Assembly: GCA_029721515.1 (NCBI GenBank)
Contig: CM056551.1
Coordinates: forward strand, 25,530,437 to 25,594,436
Length of the DNA: 64,000 nucleotides
From: Synanceia verrucosa
Lineage: Eukaryota > Chordata > Actinopteri > Perciformes > Synanceiidae
Direction: 5' to 3'
Below are positions 60,019-64,000 of the stretch, one piece after another. The notes under the pieces are model-generated. The model ran no database searches and was not told the origin of the DNA. It was given only the letters and a program-made list of their open reading frames with translations. Both the position numbers and the translations under genes were made by a program. Position 1 is the stretch's first letter. Each line of letters opens with the position of its first letter.

Positions 60019-62277
60019 GATAGCTGAACATGATGTAGGAGATGATTTGAGTAGAGCCCATGCTAGCTGATGATGTTTCATCTCCTATGGTAACCTTACT
60101 TTGACCCTTGTGGTTTTTCTCCACAAGGGTAATTGGCCAATCTGGTAGACATGCACACAGTCCATTGTGGAAAAGAGCCAACAGCATTCTGCATGGTTTG
60201 TGTATGGGTGTGTGCAGGGGAAATCCATATACCTTCACTTGCACTGGTTGGTATTTGTGTGTGTGCACGCTCTGTGTACAAGCACATCTGGTATTGTGTT
60301 TGTGTCTGTCTATTTGGGTGAATCAACAGAGACGCAGTGACGATGGAGTTGATTTTATTAGGGATGAGATTAGGAGCGCGTTGCAATGCGCTTGCCATGG
60401 TGTTATTATTCTGATCTGTCCCTTGGAGTTTCCTACTTCACAGAGACATCTGGCCCAGTAACATGATCCAGACCACCAAGTACCCTGTTACTGCTTCACG
60501 GCCAAGGACTATAGCTGATTTAAAATTACTGAAGACAAACATAAAGGTTGTCTGCAGAGCAAAAATAAACTTTTTTTTCCAAAACGATGAAGAAAGAAAG
60601 GAATGGGTAGCTGAGAATGAGTGTGGAGGTGGAGGAAAAAGCCCTGTGGCTGGTGGCTGGTAGGAGAGTGGTGAGTAGTGGGGAGCTGATTCTCACTACC
60701 ATCATGTGGCTGAACCAAATCCCATCTCTCCTCTTCTCTGCTCTCCTGCTCTGTGTGAGGAGTGAATTTGGCCTGGGGCACATGTTCAGATATGGGTGCT
60801 AGTGATTGGTTTGCTGCCAATGGAGGCAAAGGTCAAGCTGCTCTGTGCTCTTTGTTGTTGTTTTCTCAGAGTCACTGTTGTATTCTGTTCTCCACTGCAA
60901 TCCCATGTTTCATTATTGCCACTGGAGGTGGGAACGCTGGTCTGAGATGCATCTGGTAGACGGCTGTTTATTTTCATTTTTAAGCCTGATTTTAGATGCT
61001 TTATTATATTTCTTTCAGTGATATAACATTCTACTTTCTTCCCTCTCTTCAAGTTGTCTGGATTGTATCTTAATAGCTGTATTCAGAAATAACATCATTT
61101 TTCAGAGCCTTACAGCAGGTGTGCTCAGATAGGTGTTATCAATTTACTGCCAAAAAGAGCAAAACATGGCTTTGCTGATTAAAAATTAGGGGAACTAATT
61201 AGTCCTAAGGAAAGTCCCAAGTGAAACAATGAGCAATAAAAAAGATATTATTAGGCATATGTCATCAATTATTAACTTTATGGAAGAAGAAAACAAAGGG
61301 AAAAAAAATCCCTAAAGTTACTTTCTTCAGAGAGAGAATAAATGTTCACCCCAATGGGTTACAAGCACAGAAGTGTTCAGTAGCTTGACCTAATTCAGTC
61401 CTTGATGTCATGTGACTATAAAATATTTATGTTGTAGTGCCAAGTAAGGTAGCTCGTTTTCATCAAGGATGATAGTGCGGGTGATAATATCTCATCTAAT
61501 CTCACAAGGACAAATTTGGCTTTTTGGTGTTAGACCCAAGAAATGGATCACATAATTTAACGTTTTATTTTGAGCTCAATAAGTAATGGCCTCTTTGCAT
61601 TTACATCACATGCTGCTGCAGAAAATACTCACACACTCAAAGGAGAACAAATCTATCAATTGTGGAAGGGATCGCTTCTCTTTTGACGGAGGCTAATACT
61701 GAATACTGGAGTGTAACAAGTATTCCCTGTGCTAACAAATTGGTGCTGTTTTTTTTATGTTAACAGCTGCTTGAAACAATTAAATGAAAAAGTGATTGAA
61801 CCTGTAGATAATTCAAGCACTGTTAAATGCTGAATATGCTTCATTTAGCCAGGTTGGATTTAACTGTGCTGTATAAAATAAATACATGGACTGTGTTAGT
61901 TTGTTGTCTCTCCACAACTTTGTCCGAGTAGTTTTACCATCTCCAGCACTATTTGTGTAACTGTTTTGCAGTCTGCAGTGTGTATGTCCTTATTTTAGCC
62001 CTGAGGTGTGTGTGTGTTTCATCCTCTGCCCTCTTTCTCCTGAGAGGTGAACCAAGCACTCTTAAGACTGATGTGTGTCAACAGTATAGACAGAGATACT
62101 GTAGCCTGCAGGACTTTTCATTTTCCATCATGTTTTGCACAGCTGTGTGTGTACGCCTCAATGTATGGTTTGGATATATGATGGTGGTTGAAATAGAAAA
62201 AGGTTATGAGGTGTACAGAATAACCATGGCAACCATTATTCATTAAAGTATCGGTTATTCCATTATCATTTTGAATG

Positions 62278-62301
62278 TTTTTTTTTTGTTTTTTTTTTTT
62301 T
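62278..62301. repeat. Poly-T tract
   Basis: About 24 bases of T with one G interruption, followed by AAAAG. No retroposon body is recognisable next to it. Confidence 0.88.
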
Positions 62302-62759
62302 AAAAGCAGGTCATTAAACTCATTTCAGTTCAGGTGTTTGAATTGGCATTTAAATGTGCATGAAATATAATTTCACCAGAGAGTGAAATTGGGGTATTAA
62401 GGCTGTCCTGAACCATGTTTCTTCAAGGAAACTTTACAACTCATCTGCCTGTCCTCATCATTGAGATATTCTGTCTGCTCAGCTGAAATTAAGTTTTCCT
62501 AAAATCCGTATTCTGGCTTATTCTCCTACCATTCCTCCACCCTACTGTGCTTTTCCCCTGTGCCTCCACTCCTCCCCTCTTTCCATCCCATTCTATTATC
62601 ACCTTCCCATCCTCCCCGTTTTCCATGTTGGCTTTTTTGGGTCTCACAACCCAGTCGCTTTTCTTCATAGAGTCTGGGAAGGCGCTAGAGCAGTGAATAA
62701 TTCTGAACATGATAAATCCCACCTTAAATCCAGCCATGAGACTCCAACAGGGTTCCACA

Positions 62760-62899
62760 TGTAATTCTAAGCCCTATTATGGGGCCACTAATGCCGGTTG
62801 AGGATGGCGAATCACGGCACAGCCTGCAGCCATGTAAGAATTAGAAATAAATATGCATCGGTACCAGATAAATATAGCAAGCGGCAAATCTGCCGTGAG

Positions 62900-62932
<33 letters not shown>

Positions 62933-63060
62933 CAGAGAGAAGCCACAATTTGCAGGCGATGAGACAAATTCGCAACAGCTCTCTGGGTAATTGATGGATT
63001 AAATTCAGTGGCTAAGGGGTTGGAGTTACTGTGCGCCATAATTTAGGAAAAAGAAAGCTC
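62760..63060. promoter_or_regulatory. Candidate conserved block split by a TG repeat
   Basis: Complex sequence lies on both sides of a TG microsatellite: CCACTAATGCCGG near 62784, AAATAAATATGCATCGG near 62845, AGATAAATATAGC near 62866 on the left; GCCACAATTTGCAGG near 62942, GGGTAATTGATGGATTAAATTC near 62985 and GCGCCATAATTTAGG near 63033 on the right. Homeodomain-like cores occur on both flanks. The 75-codon minus-strand frame at 62812-63039 crosses the repeat and is not credible as a gene. Confidence 0.3.
62902..62931. repeat. (TG)n microsatellite
   Basis: About 15 TG units. Confidence 0.95.
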
Positions 63061-63894
63061 AATAAAATGTTTTGGTCCGTATTCAAGGAAATGTGTTTCT
63101 CTGTCATGCCTCACCTCATTCCAGGGTTAGTATTTGGTGTCTCAAGGGTGGCAGTTGAGGTCTCTATCGGTGGTGTTTATTTATCTGTTTATTGACTGGT
63201 GAAATACTCAAGGACTAAATGAGAGGTGTATAAGCCAGCCTGGGTAGAGCTCCGGCTCTGGATTTTTTTGTGCATGTGGTCCCTTTGAAATCATAAGTAT
63301 AAGTGTAATATTATTTTATTGAGCTCCAACCAGACAGATTCTTTATGCGTGTTTCTTAGAGCTGCACTAGCTGCTTATATCTGTGGTCCAGGCACTGATC
63401 TCCTCCCACTCTAAGGCAAATAGCAGAGTTACTCAAATTCACTCCATCCCCTGTGGAAAGTCTTCCCATAAATCAGGTAGCCGTCCAATCAGAATGCAGG
63501 ATTAGGAAAGTAGATTCATGATTGAGCTCATTGCTCATTCCGTCTACTGCCATAATTTACATGGCTTACACACCATTGTGTGCCTGTACAACATTTGATG
63601 ATAGCCTATTTGAAATCTTTGCACCTCATGTTTCACACTTTTTGAGGGTAGAGAATGGGATTTAGTTGTTTTAAAAATGTTAAATTCTAGCAGAATATTT
63701 CCAGGGGAGGTCTATGTGTCCATCACAGTAGGGCAAAGTAAGGCAAAATATCAGCATATCATAAAATCTAATGTAGGAACATACCTTATTAATAAGGTAA
63801 TGCTAAAGTAATTGCACTTAAATGGTTGTACAATGCTTATAAATGCTTGGTAGAACTACTAAACATGCTGGAGAGAATTTGGAGATTGCCATTC

Positions 63895-63930
63895 ATATAA
63901 TATATATATATATATATATATGTATATATT

Positions 63931-63968
<38 letters not shown>
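63895..63968. repeat. (TA)n microsatellite
   Basis: About 74 bases of nearly pure TA with small interruptions (TGTATATATTTATATACATA in the middle). It is self-complementary along its length and lies within 40 bp of the window end. Confidence 0.96.
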
Positions 63969-63971
<3 letters not shown>

Positions 63972-64000
63972 GTCATTGTTGGTCTATAGCAATTGGATTT

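Larger units (their letters stand above)
56188..63894. other. Unique AT-rich non-coding sequence
   Basis: No gene or clear transposon. A 140-codon plus-strand frame at 58069-58491 has no family resemblance, contains an HTHTH run and lacks splice signals in a consistent arrangement. Microsatellites and two regulatory candidates are listed separately. A T-rich tract lies at 62278-62301. Confidence 0.55.

Overview
The window looks like nuclear DNA of a ray-finned (teleost, probably percomorph) fish. Evidence: dense long (CA)n/(TG)n microsatellites, an AT-rich background of unique sequence, a tRNA-derived SINE with an L2-type 3' tail ending in GGAT repeats, and several short non-autonomous DNA transposons of kinds common in fish. 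I found no bacterial-style gene layout, and no rRNA, stand-alone tRNA or CRISPR array.

No protein-coding gene can be supported. The long open frames are short (at most about 200 codons). They lie in purine/pyrimidine tracts, in microsatellites that translate to HTHT or CVCV runs, or inside transposons. None shows a family domain, and none forms a convincing exon chain. The window is best read as a gene desert or the inside of one or more very large introns.

Layout. 1-3.8 kb is unique sequence with one CA microsatellite. 3.8-4.26 kb holds the first copy of a TTAA-flanked MITE, here called family A. 4.3-18.4 kb is mostly unique, with a MITE at 7.87-8.36 kb, a long TG repeat at 10.3 kb, and blocks that read like conserved non-coding regulatory DNA (about 4.6-5.2, 6.1-6.3, 9.8-10.3 and 11.5-12.7 kb). 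18.4-20.4 kb carries two more family A copies, one a composite with a 3'-truncated SINE. 21.9-24.85 kb has TG repeats and a nested transposon pair. 26.59-26.95 kb is a full-length SINE with a perfect 13-bp target duplication. 30.5-31.4 kb is a family A copy interrupted by another repeat. 31.4-48.9 kb is the longest stretch with little recognisable transposon content and holds several enhancer-like blocks, with purine-rich tracts around 34.8, 36.6 and 37.4 kb. 48.9-49.3 kb and 55.4-56.2 kb carry the last two family A copies, the second next to a degenerate 20-22 bp tandem repeat. 56.2-64 kb is unique sequence ending in an AT microsatellite.

The strongest new-looking signal is family A: six copies in 64 kb, with an 18-bp perfect terminal inverted repeat starting TTAACTCTTT in the two best copies. 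Three copies have TTAA at both ends, which suggests piggyBac-type mobilisation. Sub-terminal direct repeats split the copies into two structural subtypes. Regulatory calls rest on motif content and sequence texture only; I could not test conservation.
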